Source of the DNA: Sequoia sempervirens
Lineage: Eukaryota > Streptophyta > Pinopsida > Cupressales > Cupressaceae
DNA length: 64,000 bases
Assembly: GCA_007258455.2 (NCBI GenBank)
Contig: VDFB02114799.1
Location: 32,446-96,445 of the forward strand
Reading direction: 5' to 3'
Shown: positions 1 to 11,260 of the stretch, piece by piece
Layout of the letters: every line of letters starts with the position of its first letter
Position numbering within the stretch: position 1 is the first letter of the stretch
Notes under the pieces: model-generated
What the model was told of the DNA's origin: nothing
What the model saw: the letters and a program-made list of their open reading frames with translations, nothing else
Databases searched by the model: none
Position numbers and translations under genes: made by a program

Positions 1-690
1 TCACTGGGACAATGCCCTATTTATTCTTGCTTGGATGTCTACTTTTCCCACCTCTTCTCATGACCGGTCGCCTTCTTGGGGCCGGTAGTGGAGTGGCTCT
101 ACGCGCTCCTACTCTCAACCTCCTCTTTAGCATGGTTCTCGCTCTCCTTGGAAGACCCTCTCTCCTCCTTCATGGGTTGGCTAGGGGTGGCGCTTTGGAG
201 GGGCTGCGGGGAGCAGTAGTGGCAGTTCCAGGTGGTCCTCTATAATGCCCTCATACTTTTGGCTCTGGTTGGCTAGATTTAGGTAAAAAAATTCCATGGC
301 TTGCACTTGTAATCTCGCCTCGACACGAGGAAGATAAAGAAAAAGAAAAGAAGCTAATGATGATTGGGGTCCTCCTCCTGACGTCACTCTAGACCCCGCT
401 AATGTATGGGGAAAGAAAATGGATGAAAGAGACCCTCTTGGCTCTACTAGCACTGCTTTGGCTACTTAATGGCCTTTTTAACATTTATTATCATGGACTT
501 TTGGGCTATGCCCATGTGACTGGTTATTTTTAGCTTTTTGGGTTTTACCCATGTGACTCTCGGGGTGTTCCTTCTTACCACCTAATTTTTTTTGTGAATA
601 TGTATTTTAATCTTTAATTTAATATAGATTAATGCCTATTCATAAAAAAAAAACCGAATATTGTGTTGTCATTAAAAAAATTCCATATGA
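1..690. other. Unassigned stretch with a coding-like minus-strand frame
   Basis: I do not recognise a gene here. A minus-strand open frame at 181-453 (90 codons) has a balanced, protein-like composition around the segment VEARLQVQAMEFFYLNLANQ, and stop-interrupted reading continues below 181 in other frames. GC is higher than in most of the window. Near 500-560 the words ttttgggctatgcccatgtgac and tttttgggttttacccatgtgac form a small diverged direct repeat. It may be the downstream part of gypsy remnant A or an unrelated relic. Confidence 0.25.
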
Positions 691-818
691 GTGGGTGAAG
701 GTAAATCTATAGCTACTGATGGTAAATGGGGTAATGGATTTGAAATAGATATTTTAGTAAATAGAAATAGGCTATATAAACAATCATGTTGGAGCAAATG
801 GTTTAGTGTAAATAAATA

Positions 819-1560
819 TTATAAGGATTGTGAATCACATATTAAAGGAAAATTCAGGCCAAATGGACAACTATCATTTATACAAGAGTGAAGTAATATT
901 CTTTCAAGAATATTATTGAATGAGTGCCCATTTTGAAATAAATTAGTAATAATAACATCATCAAATGTTTCTTGAAGATCAAGACTTTGATCAATTGTTA
1001 AAATAGGAAGAGAGTCATCTAGATCACTATCAATCCACAATGGATTGTTTGTCTCCAAAAAAGGTTGTGTTGGTGGATACAATGTTAATTGTTTTTTTTG
1101 TTCCCTATTATAAATAACCATATTATTTAATTGACAATTGATGAAAGAACCCATAGTAGCCAACCAAGGTCACCCTAATATCAAGGGATATCCCCAACTT
1201 CATTTTAGTCTACAAAAACATGAAGTCAATTGGATATTCCCAAGATTTAATAGAAATAATAACATCTTCAATGATACCTTCATGTTTTACTAAAGATCTA
1301 TCAACCATTTGAGGAACTGTAGGTGTAGGCCTTAATTCTTGAAGATAAATTTTCTTTAATCTCACTGTTCATATCATTTATAGTAGTACCTACGTCAATA
1401 AGTGTATTTGGAATAAGAACGTGACCGATATGTACCTAAATCATTAGATTGCATGGGTCAAAATAATTAGTAATTGTAATATTCCCAAGCATCAAATTTG
1501 CAAGTTGTCCAATAATTTGAACAATTTCCAAGTCTTGTTTCTTTTTTTGTCTTTGGGTAC
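819..1560 (-). pseudogene. Decayed Ty3/gypsy aspartic protease (element A)
   Basis: This is a remnant of the gag-protease junction of a Ty3/gypsy polyprotein. The retropepsin cuts the polyprotein into mature units. Read on the minus strand, the frame gives VLIPNTLIDVGTTIN, with the catalytic D-S/T-G motif altered to DVGT (plus positions 1384-1395). It then gives LRPTPTVPQMVDRSLVKHEG and finally GYPLILG-stop-PWLATMGSF, the conserved ILGRPWLAT strand of plant gypsy proteases. The Arg codon of GRP is now TGA (1170-1172), and a frameshift lies near 1335. The following 115 codons to 819 look like the protease-RT linker. It lies just outside the left LTR of element B, so B probably inserted into this older element. 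Family is confident; lineage is not. Confidence 0.8.
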
Positions 1561-2001
1561 ACAACTCTCAGCTCATGGGTGGGGTCAGGGTTTGGGACAT
1601 TGGGATGGATGGGAATTATAGATGGGGTTGGGTGGATGGTGGGAACAGGGACATGGAACCGCCGAGAACTGGCCAGCAGTATGTGATACCAAGAAATACC
1701 GGCTATTTGCCAGTATTGGCATGTGCGGCCAATGGCCAATTTGGGTATCCTCTTGCCCTCATTGTATAGTAAATTTGTATCGCCTGTGGCTATTTTGTTG
1801 TTGGGTAGTAAATGGCTGTATTTTAGTAAGGTAGCGGTATGCCAGATGAGTAGGCCAGTATGGCTGGCAGGCATTTATCGTGTCATTGTGAAGCCATAGG
1901 TAACCTTAGGCGATGCATCGATGGCGAATGGTATGGGAGGCGACTCGGTCTCGACGTATCCTCCTCCACTCCTCTCCCTCTCATGGTCAATGTGGGTGTT
2001 G
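1561..2001. other. Interval between protease relic A and LTR of element B
   Basis: No recognisable gene. A minus-strand open frame (1467-1874) overlaps it but has no family signature except at its low-coordinate end, where the protease-domain approach begins in another frame. The stretch is somewhat richer in CpG than its surroundings. Confidence 0.4.
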
Positions 2002-3179
2002 TGTTGATGTGGACTGACGACCCTTTCCCAATCCTGTGATGGTGAGCTTGTCTCAATCAATTCTATGGAAGAGAATCAATGAAACCATGGTGTTTGGTGT
2101 ATGAAAAACATAAATTATGCACAAAATGAACATGATGCAAGCTAGGTTACCATGATTTTATGCTATAAATGATCTAATCGTGTAGTTACTAAGCTAATCT
2201 AAGCTAATTTAAGCTAAAAGATGAAAACTCTAATTTATTTACAAACTAGGATGGATGCATGGAAGCCATTAATGAAAGCTTGAAGCTATTATGCAACTAA
2301 AAAAATTTGAAAATAAGCTAAATGTATGAAAATTGAGACTATGGATGTGAGTAAATTTAATAGCATAAGTTTGCAATAAAAGATGGATCTGTTTGTCTCC
2401 AAATAGTGATCTATTTATAAGAGAGCAAATGAGGAATGAATGGTTGAGATTAAAATGCTTAATAAATGGTTCAAGATGAAGGGGATGAGAGGCATGGATC
2501 ATGGATTCTCATCAATGGATGATAATGCATGATGAGATTTAATCAAAGGCTCACAATTGCCTCAAACAAACACACTTTTGACCTACTTACACAGGTCAAA
2601 GGTAACTTGCTTAAGAGGTTGAAGGGTTAATTGCATTTGAAGCTAAGTGAGTTGATTGGAGGAAATAGAATATTACTTTAGGGTGAGGAAAAAGGTATAA
2701 TTTACAAATTAAAACAATTTTTTAATTATGCAGAAAGGATAAAGAATATTCCATGGGAATATTCCCTTTGATTAGAAGAAAATTAGTTTAATTGCTAATT
2801 AAACAAGGTTTAGTTTATGTAATTAGGGAATTAGAAGAATTAGAAGATATTTATTAAATTAGATGATTTAATAAATAGGGGAGGGGATGAAATGATATTT
2901 AATTAAATAAGATAGGGTTATTTAATTAAATAAGATGACTTAGGAGATTAAATTAAATATTTTGATTTATTTAATTTAATGAGATGAAGTGTTAGTGTGA
3001 AAAGAGATGAATTAACCCAATTAAATTAATTAGGCCAATTAGATGAAAATGATGTAATTAATTAATTAGCTAGGCTAATTAAATGAATTGAGTGAAAAGA
3101 GGATAGATAAAGAGGAAATGATGTTAATAAACCCGATTTAAGTGTATGACATTGATTAGGACATTTTTCAGTGTCTACA
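2002..3179 (-). repeat. 3' LTR of element B
   Basis: On the minus strand it starts TGTAGACACTGAAAAATG and ends near CCACATCAACA. It aligns along nearly its whole length with 28589-29812; the recognisable blocks include gatggtgagcttgtctcaat at the left and gacatttttcagtgtctaca at the right. The purine-rich tract immediately to its right makes it the 3' LTR of a minus-strand element. Its central part is AT-rich with repeated TTAATTAAATTAA words. Confidence 0.85.
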
Positions 3180-3196
3180 TTTTTCCCCTCTTTGAA
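3180..3196 (-). other. Polypurine tract of element B
   Basis: The minus strand reads TTCAAAGAGGGGAAAAA directly before the LTR TGTAGACA. This is the expected position and composition of the plus-strand primer used in reverse transcription. The same tract, differing by one base, precedes the LTR at 12592-13508. Confidence 0.8.
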
Positions 3197-3770
3197 GCGA
3201 GGTACCTGCTACTTCAATTCAAAGAACAACATTTTTCATATCAAAATGTTGCCCAAATCAAAAAATAAAAATTTTCTAGTTTTTAAGATGCTCCAACAGA
3301 AGAATAAAACTAACTCCCTACCCCCTTGAGAAATTGGGCAAAATTTTTGAATTTTATGTTGATTTCTTGATAAAGGTTCAAAAGATGCCCCAAGGGTCCA
3401 AAAAGGATTTGGGATACAAGAATAATGCCAAAAATGAAAAAGATGATGCAAAATTAGGTCCAAATTGGAATAATTGTTGAAAATGATAATAAACCCCATT
3501 AAAAAGATTAAATTAGGGAAAAAAACCCTAATTTTCTAGCTTAAATAGGTCAAGAGGGGTCATTTTCAATTCATTTGTGCATTCATACTTAAGGAATTCT
3601 TATAATTTGAGCTTTGACCCTTTGAAAAAATGGCAAGTCGTGAGCTTCCTCAATACATTTTTGATTGAGTTTGTGAGTTCTATCAGCTTCTAGGTGTAGG
3701 ACCATCGATATGTGATTCAAAACTTGATTTGAAATTTGAAATTTTGATGCATTTATTAGGCGTTAGAATT
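3197..3770. other. Spacer between PPT and antisense gene of element B
   Basis: No gene recognised. The open frame 3236-3499 on the minus strand is Phe/Ile-rich without family signature. The segment is AT-rich and belongs to the non-coding 3' part of element B. Confidence 0.5.
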
Positions 3771-4070
3771 TAGAATTTGGTAGTGTCACTATATAGTGAT
3801 GCCCAAATGATATATAGTGACGCATATGTCTAGGACGATGCTTTTCTGAATTTGATTTTAGGGTTCAAAATTTTAAATGGCGACACGTTTGTAAATAGCG
3901 AAACACTTGTTGATTTGAAAGTTAGGGTTAGGTCATGCGAAATTCTAAATCGTGACGCCATCTTGTATGGTGACACATTTGTCAATTTGATTTTTTTAAA
4001 TGAAACAGACATCACTGTTTGAGTTTTGAATATAACAATGTACTTGTAAACAATGAAACATTTGTGATTT
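3771..4070 (+). repeat. Degenerate GTGACRC/GCGACAC motif array upstream of antisense gene
   Basis: Loose repeats of about 18-40 bp, each with a word such as TAGTGATGCCC, TAGTGACGCAT, GGCGACACGTTTGT, AGCGAAACACTTGT, CGTGACGCCAT or GGTGACACATTTGT followed by AT-rich text like AAATTTGA. The array lies just upstream (plus strand) of the plant-mobile-domain relic. A similar array in the matching orientation occurs in the gag leader of the same element (27960-28315, minus). Confidence 0.5.
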
Positions 4071-4099
4071 CTGAGATAGAAATTCCAAATAACTTCAAT

Positions 4100-5860
4100 T
4101 TTTTGATGATTTCCTGACATCATGCGCTTTGTGAGTGTAGGAGTTCTTCCCACTGTTGATGCTGAGAGAGGATAGGCCCACAGTATTAGAGAGATTGGGT
4201 GACCTTTCAGAGTTGCACTAGAAGCACCTGGGAGAGATCGGATTATGGTACATTGTGTACACACTAGTGATTAAGACCCATTTGGCCATGATGACAAGAT
4301 TGTGCAAGAGATGGCATAGCGAGACTTCATCTTTCCACCTTCCTACAAGAGAGCAACAATGACCTTAGAGGATGTGTGGCGGATATTGCAGCTGCCTGTA
4401 CACAGTGATTGTATTCTCTACGATCTTGATGCCAAATTAGATGCGTGCTTCGAGGTGATGGAGATGGACCAAATTGCATTGGTCACATCACATATTGATC
4501 TAGAGACATATAGGGGTCATGTGCTGACGTTCAAATTGATTGTTGTGACCATTATTTTAGGTTTGGTGGCTCTAGACAAGCATGATCAATTCTTTATTCT
4601 AGGTTGGGGCTTGGCAAAGGATGCTTTACCAGAGCACTCCTTTTGCATGGGGACCCATGATGCTAGTCTCCTCGTACCATGATTTGCATGATTTTTTTTA
4701 CTATGATTGGAGAGCCCCTTATGTAGGGGTGACACTCCATATTTGGGCATGGGAGCACATTTCAGTGTTTTGACTAATTATACAGATGGCAGACGTGGAG
4801 CCAGATGATCCCATCATATGGAGATACCGAGGTGCCATTACACTCAAGCACATAGGACAAATTGGACTCCTGTATTGGTGACAGGTGATAGATGATATGA
4901 CCATGTTCCGATGGCAGCCATGGCTTCAGATGTCAGCCTAGTTTGATGATATTCAATAGCTCTACTTCGCCCAACAGACCTGTTACATTCAAGGTCGGGA
5001 GCATACTATGATTGAGAGGTACCTTCTTGACAGAGTATCCAACAATTTGGCGATGTCCAGGATATGCTCGATGATGCTTATAGGGCTATTTTTGCTAGAG
5101 CAGCTAGTCAGGTTCCCACATGGGGATCGACAATTCTAGCAATAGAGGCCATTGAGAGTTTTCACTAGTTGGTTGCCCAGCCTTGGGCATACGATTAGGG
5201 TCATCCCATTGCTTAGAATACTCTCGCTTACGATGCATGGTTATCCCTCTGAGGTGAATTATAGATCCTACAAGTGCTCGTCGAGGCCGTGAAGTAGAGG
5301 GGTTAGGGGTAGAGGATAGGGGAGCCAAGATGGCCATGATAGAAAATTTTTGGGGGTTCCTCAAGTGGGACAATAGCCTCCTTAGCAGCCTCTAGTGGTA
5401 CAACAACAACTAGTTTCATCACCATCACTGCCGTCAGATGCTAGAGATGTGCAGATACAATAGCTACATTAGTAGGTGCAGATTTTGATGGGTGAGCAGG
5501 ACCAGGCCCACCAACAAATTCTGGTTTTGACTACTGAGCGAGACTAGGTTTGACAACAGGTGGTTGTGGTGAAAGTTGAGAGAGACGTAGTGCTATAGAG
5601 AGTACCGACTATCACAGGTGAGAGAGATCAGGAGGTGGTTCGACATCAACAGATAGAGAGCCTTATGACATCCACCCATGGTCAGTCAGTTTCAACGCGG
5701 CTATATAGAGAGGCTATTATAGAGGCTACATATTATAGGCAACACTATCATAGAGATGTTCTTGTGGCATTGAGACAACCTAATTTTTCACAACGAAGCA
5801 ATGCATGCCCCTGAGCAGAGGATCAACCTGAGTCACAGGCTGGAGAGGGTAGTAGGCACT
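4100..5860 (+). pseudogene. Antisense plant-mobile-domain (PMD) gene relic carried by element B
   Basis: The plus strand, opposite to gag and pol, encodes a broken protein resembling the plant mobile domain found in MAIN/MAIL1-type proteins and in several plant transposons. The diagnostic start is CKRWHSETSSFHLPTRE, a frameshift, then TMTLEDVWRILQLPVHSD; PMD proteins have W-x-E-T-x-FHLP-x-GE-x-T-x-TL-x-DV-x-x-LGLPV here. One frame stays open for 107 codons (4359-4682); after that the coding pattern continues through frameshifts and stops to about 5860, with a Gln/Thr-rich tail. Function in elements is unknown; cellular PMD proteins act in gene silencing and meristem maintenance. Extra ORFs in antisense between pol and the 3' LTR are known in the Tat lineage, which fits. 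The domain call is fairly confident; the end is approximate. Confidence 0.7.
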
Positions 5861-6084
5861 AGGTTAGCTTTCTGATGTACATACACTTTTTGATTTTTCC
5901 CCATTCTTTATATTGATATATGTTCATGGGCTCCTTTTTGATAGCCTCGTGGATATTGTACTTATGATTGATGTACATACACTGATCTAGATTTTGTACC
6001 ATGACACATTTTTTTTATATATATATGATATGGATACAGATGATTTATGTTATGATGTGTTGACTTTATTTCTTGTACAGATGA

Positions 6085-6430
6085 CATGTATGGATGCTTA
6101 TATATGATCATGTATGGATGTAAATGTTATATTCTTTTTCATTATCTTTTCACGATATGATATGGATGCATAATTATGATATGCAAATGATATGGATGCA
6201 TTTATTTTTGTATATTTTCTATGCATGTTATGATGATAATGTATGGATATGTATGCATATGGATGCAAATGTTATATTATTTTTCATTATCTTTTCATGA
6301 TATGATATGGATGCATAATTATGATATACAAATGATATGGATGAATTTCTTTTTGTATATTTTCTATGCATGTTATGATGATAATGTATGGATATGTATG
6401 CATATGGATACAAATGCTTATGATATGCAA
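6085..6430. repeat. Tandem repeat, about 145-bp period
   Basis: About 2.3 copies of a unit containing gttatattMtttttcattat, gatatggatgcataattatg and tatattttctatgcatgtta. The same words recur 145 bp apart (for example 6126 and 6271). ATGATATG/GGATGCA-type sequence continues in degenerate form from about 6000 to 6620. It lies in the non-coding 3' region of element B. Confidence 0.75.
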
Positions 6431-6620
6431 TGATTTAAGATGCTTAGACTAACAAATTTATATTATTCATCACGACTCAAATGATAATGTGGAATGTATG
6501 ATGTGATATGCAAATGATTATGATATGGATGATTATGTTGTTGGATGCGATGATTATGATATGATTATGTGATGGATGTATGCTGATGGTTTGTGGATGC
6601 AGGATGGATGTATTGATGAT

Positions 6621-7904
6621 TTTTTTGTGTGTCATGAAACCAGGTTAGCGTAGAGAAAGATGGAAGAATAAAGAATAATCGTTGTTCATGATGATTTCTT
6701 TGAAAGATCTAACAAGTCCTTGATCCATTGAGACTTTATTAGAGATGGTGACAAGACAATGCAAAAGAATGTAAGATGAAAATGTAGGATGGGATGCTCA
6801 CACTTTGGGATTGGGATTTTTCGTCATTCCTTATTGTTTGATATAACACATAGACACGATGCATCAAGGTATTGATAACCAAGATGACGTTCTATCTAGT
6901 TTAATGGACTTTGACTTGATAAGTAGATAGGATAGTTCTTGTTCACACCTTGACATACAGAAACATTGTTGGAATGTAAGTTAGAGGTTTAGAACATATT
7001 GGACCAAATCATACGTAATAGTCAACAACATACTCCAAACGACCTTCCTACACACAACTAAGCAAGTATGCACCAAAATTATTTTACAAGAGTATCCACA
7101 AGAACAACAAACAAAAGATAATGATTGATGCCCCATTCCTTTCTCTCTAAACTGTTTTAGATAGACATCATTGAGAGGTCCTCAGAATGGGTCATTAAGA
7201 TAAATCATAAGAAAAGATCAAAGACAAATAGTTAGTGTTATCTATAGGTCTTGCCTACTTTAAGTTTAGCTAAGGTGATATCTGATACTGATGTCCATTG
7301 TAGGAAGAATACATCCTAGGGCATGTTGATCAGAGGGTTGTTTGATGTTGGGACGATGATGCTCAGGTGAGCCATTGCTATAAACTTCACTAACGCATTT
7401 ACCTATGATTTAGACTTTAGATTTAGAATTTTGGGTTCGCACTTTATGACTTGCTACATTTGATTTCTACTTGTTTCGCCAAAGGGTGATGGTGACAATC
7501 ATTTATTATGGGTGAAAGCGAGATGGGATGGATGGGTTTTGGTTTTTTCAAAATATTTCAATTTTTTGGTATTTTGAAATGTTTTGAGGTTGTTTTTGAT
7601 CTTTTTGAAACTTTATGTGCATGTTTATGTTTTTCTAATTTTCTGAGGTTGTTTAGGGTTTTCTAAATATTTGAGGCTTTTTAGGTCTTTTGTACATTTT
7701 CTATTGTTTTTGTGTTTTCATTTTTAAATGTTTTTGTATTTTCTAAATATTTGAATGTTTTTGGGATTTTCTAAATATTTGGATGTTTTGGGATTTTTGA
7801 GATGTTTTGGAGGGTTTTTTGAGATATTTGGATTTTTTGAGGATTTTCAAGATTTTTTGAGTTTTGACCAAGAACCTAACCTAAGAGACCTATATTGGGG
7901 GCCT
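6621..7904. other. Non-coding 3' region of element B
   Basis: No gene recognised. From about 7540 to 7870 the plus strand becomes T/G-rich, with repeated tttttggatttt and tgttttgaggtttt words. Element C has a comparable low-complexity block at 14455-14640. Confidence 0.5.
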
Positions 7905-8262
7905 TGAGGGATGATCAAAGATTAGCCTTGCCTATGCTATACACACAAAGACCACATAGTTCTACTAAATCAACCGATTTACAGGACAAAGATATGAATA
8001 GATGAGAGACAACAACTAATTACAACAGACTACTAAAGGACTGACCTAGGGTGTCTCAGGGGCACATCAATGATGGCCTTGGCTATGTTCAAGCTTAGAG
8101 ACAACATAGTTCAACTGACTCAATAGATTTACAAGACAAATATATGAACAGACGAGAGACAACAACTAATTACAATGAACTACTAAAGGACTGACCTAGG
8201 GTGTTTTGGGTCACATCAATGATGGCCTTGCCTACGTTCAAGCTTAGAGACAACATAGTTCG
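7905..8262. repeat. Tandem repeat, about 150-bp period
   Basis: Just over two copies of a unit including acatagttc, gagagacaacaactaattac, ctactaaaggactgacctag and catcaatgatggcctt. The word acatagttc occurs at 7954, 8104 and 8253, giving periods of 150 and 149 bp. It lies downstream of the integrase of element B. Confidence 0.85.
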
Positions 8263-8560
8263 ACATGGAGAGATCATTTTTTGGATTTTTGATGTTCAAC
8301 CTTTTTAGGGTTTTTGATGTTTTTCGAATGTTTTGGATTTTTCCTTTACAATTTTTGAAAAGTTTTTGGATTTTTCCTTTACAATTTTTTGAATGTTTTT
8401 GGATTTTTGATGTATAGGATTTTGCAAATGTTTTTGTATTTTCTGGATAATATTTTATGAATATTTTTGGATTTTTGTTGTATAGGATTTTGCAAATGTT
8501 TTTGGATTTTCTAGATAAGATTTTATGAATGTTTTTGGTGTTTTTTGATAAGATGTCCCA
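8263..8560. repeat. T-rich low-complexity block (tttttggatttt)
   Basis: Repeated gtttttggatttttc-type words on the plus strand. On the minus strand it gives a Lys/Asn-rich open frame (8216-8569), which I take to be compositional rather than a gene. Confidence 0.6.
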
Positions 8561-8789
8561 TGACCTCAAGATATATAAGAACCTGATTGTGAAGCATAAC
8601 GAAATGCCCCTAGTGTGATATGTTAGCCTACTTCAATAAAGGCAAGACTAACTAACCTTGAGAATATGCCAAGTAATGCTAAAGAGTTCATGATACCTTA
8701 TAGTAACAAGCCATGATATGGATGTGGATGGGGGGTGAATGGTGATGCAAAGAATGACAGGTCAAAAGAGCCAAGGAATAGATGGAGAA

Positions 8790-10060
8790 GCCTTATTTAC
8801 ACAAGATGCTTGTTTGCAAGGTTTTCACCAAGGCACTTTCCCAAAGCACCACCAAAGTGGTTTTCACTAGAGGACAATTTTTTCTTTACTTTTTTCAATC
8901 CTTTTTCTCATTTTTTTGGATTTTGATCATTTTTTAATTTTTTTGTATTTTTTGATTTACACCCTTCATGTTTAGGCATAAATTTTTTTGAGATGCAAGT
9001 TGTTGATTGGCTCCTGCAAGGGTTCACCTTCAGGGGTTGACAGTTGGTATGGTCTTGATCCATAGCTTGCTATGAAGACAAAGGGACCCAACCAGTTAGG
9101 CTCAAATTTTCCTTTGTTGTCTTGATCTGGGAGGTTCTTTTGATTTTTCTTTAAGACAAGATCACCTACCTGGAATGATCGACATTTGATTCTCTTGTTA
9201 TAGCTTCATTTCAGTCAGTTTTGATACACTTGTAAGTGATTAAGGGCGTCAAGATAACGTTCATCTAGGAATTCTAGCTCATTTAGTCGGGACACTCTAT
9301 ACTCTTCCTTAGTTATCAGATTCTTTAGTGATACTTGCAATGATGGGAGCTCAACCTCAATAGGCAAGATGGCTTCTAATCCATAGACCAGGGAGAAAGG
9401 GGTTGCTCCTGTAGGTGTGTAGATACTGGTTCAATAAACACAAAGAGCGGGATTCAGATGTAGATGCCAGTCATGACCAACTTCATTAACTATTTTCTTT
9501 AGGATTTTTAGGATAGTTTTGTTTGTTGCTTCTGCTTGGCCATTGCCTTGGGGATAGTAGGATGTAGAGAATCGGTATTGGATATTGAATCTTTGGCACA
9601 AATATTTCACATCCTAATTTTTGAATGGTGTTCCATTATTTGAGATGATGGTTTTTGGTATCTGCTTTCCTATTATTCAGGTCATAGGAATGGCTTCAAC
9701 CCACTTAGTAAAGTACTCAGTGGCGATTATGATAAACTTATGGCCATTCAATGAGGTTGGAGTGATTTTTCCTATGAGGTCAAGTTCCCACTATGAAAAA
9801 GGCCATGGTGTGATCATGGGTTTCAACTCTTGAGCTAGAGAATGAATCAGATCCCCATGCTATTGACACTGGATACATTTCCGCACATACTGATGAGCTT
9901 CTTTTTCCATGGTTTGCCAATAGTACCCCATCCTCAACAGTTTCTTAGCTAATGCAATATTGCTAGAATGGGACCCACATATGTCATCATGCACTTCTTT
10001 TAAGGTAGTTAAGGCTTCCTCTTGGTTAAGACATCATAGTAATGTGCTTTTGATGCTTCA
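8790..10060 (-). pseudogene. Integrase of element B
   Basis: Integrase inserts the cDNA into the host genome. On the minus strand an N-terminal zinc-binding region is visible (VHDDICGSHSSNIALAKKLL, later KCIQCQ), followed by the catalytic core with LDLIGKITPTSLNGHKFIII, then YYPQGNGQAEATNKTILKIL, which holds the third acidic residue. The C-terminal region has FQVGDLVLKKNQKN, GKFEPNWLGPF and YQLSTPEGEPLQEPINNLHL near 9000-9050. Stops and frameshifts are frequent. A short tail (SSSENHFGGALGKCLGENL) near 8810-8880 has a diverged copy in element C at about 15180-15250. The family call is firm. Confidence 0.9.
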
Positions 10061-10730
10061 ACAGTAAAGGGTATCGCCTAGGATCACGAATCGGGATGCC
10101 TTTTTGACAAAGGTCTTTTTAAGGTTCGGGGCGATGTCTGATGGAAGGGTTCCTTTGTTAAGGTAAGTAAAAATGTTATGGTACCAAGGGGATCCAAGAC
10201 CAACAATGACACACAAGAATTCAGATTTAGGGATTTCTAAAGTTGGTATGAGAAGTTGTTCTACCAAGAATTCACATTGAAGAATGTTGTTTGACATGTC
10301 TAGTAGTGATCCGATTGTTGCCATGGTGTCTGCTGCTCTATTGTTCATGTGAGGAATCTGCTCAAAAGTTATGTCTATAAAAATATCTTTGAGATTGTCC
10401 ACCATTCTTGTAAGGAGTGATTTTTTCATCTTTGGTTTGATAGTCTCCATTGACTTGGTTGATAACCAGCTGTGAGTCTCCATAGACTTTCATTTCTTGT
10501 ATTTTCCATTGGACTGCTATCCTTAGAATTGTGATCAAGGCTTCTTACTCAACAATGTTATTGGTACATGGGAATGATAGCCTATAAGACTTTGAGATGC
10601 AATCACCTTGGGGGGTGATTAAAAGAATTCCAACTCATGATCCATGTTGGGTGAACGATTCGTCAAAGTACATCTTCCATTGAGCTATAAGATTAATAAG
10701 GAACATTGATTCATCAAGGAACTCAAATAT
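10061..10730 (-). pseudogene. Second (archaeal-type) RNase H of element B
   Basis: Beyond the usual RNase H there is a second one: WKMYFDESFTQHGS, ITPQGDCISKSYRLSFPCTN, NNIVE-stop-EALITILRIA, then QEMKVYGDSQLVINQV. The order of acidic residues (D in YFDES, E in the VE-EA block, D in GDSQL) matches an RNase H fold. In plant gypsy elements the presence of two such domains defines the Tat lineage. The 141-codon frame at 10058-10483 covers its C-terminal half and the link to integrase (SRFVILGDTLY). It would degrade RNA in RNA:DNA hybrids; here it is broken by stops. Confidence 0.85.
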
Positions 10731-11260
10731 CAAAGGGTTCTCATCATAGATGGGTGCTTCTACTAGTTAGTATGCTATCACTTGTCCTTTGATTGCTTTG
10801 TGCTCCACATACTCTATATCAAACTCTATCAAGATCATTACCCATTTTTCCATTCGTCTCGTGAGAGTTGCTTTGGATAACATATATTTTAATGGATCAA
10901 TATTTGCAATGAGTTTAATTTGGTGTGACAACATATAATGCCTAAACTTTTGTGAAGTGAAAACTACCACTAGGCATGCTTTCTCAATGGATGAATAGTT
11001 CATCTCATAGCCTACCAAGGTTCTACTGATGTAGTATATGGCTCTTTCCTTTCCATTTTCATCATGTTGTGCTAAAAGAGCTCCTAATGTTGTTGGTGTT
11101 GCTGAGATGTATAGGATCAGTGGTTTGTTTGGTATTGGTGGCATGAGCACTAGAGGTGTTAGTAGATAATCCTTGATCTGTTGGAAAGCTTTATCACATT
11201 TTTCATACCACTTGTAAGTTATCCCTTTATGGACAAGATGCGAAAAGGGGTGAGTCTTAT
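10731..11260 (-). pseudogene. RT-linked RNase H of element B
   Basis: A 127-codon open frame (10767-11150) contains KPLILYISATPTTLGALLAQ, KERAIYYISRTLVGYEMNYS, EKACLVVVFTSQKFRHYMLS and IEYVEHKAIKGQVIAY. This is the classic gypsy RNase H segment that follows the RT palm and thumb; the block DPLKYMLSKATLTRRMEKWV is typical of Tat/Athila-type elements. The upstream thumb/connection region (11150-11260) is frame-shifted. Confidence 0.9.

Noticed and set aside
6221..6433. Short Met/Tyr-rich frames on both strands
   Set aside because: They are translations of the ATGATATGGATGCA tandem repeat.
7905..8262. Possible CRISPR-like repeat arrangement
   Set aside because: The units are about 150 bp, head to tail without unique spacers, inside a plant retrotransposon; this is an ordinary tandem repeat.
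8216..8569. 117-codon Lys/Asn/Ser-rich minus-strand frame after integrase
   Set aside because: It is produced by the tttttggatttt low-complexity block; no domain and no start context.
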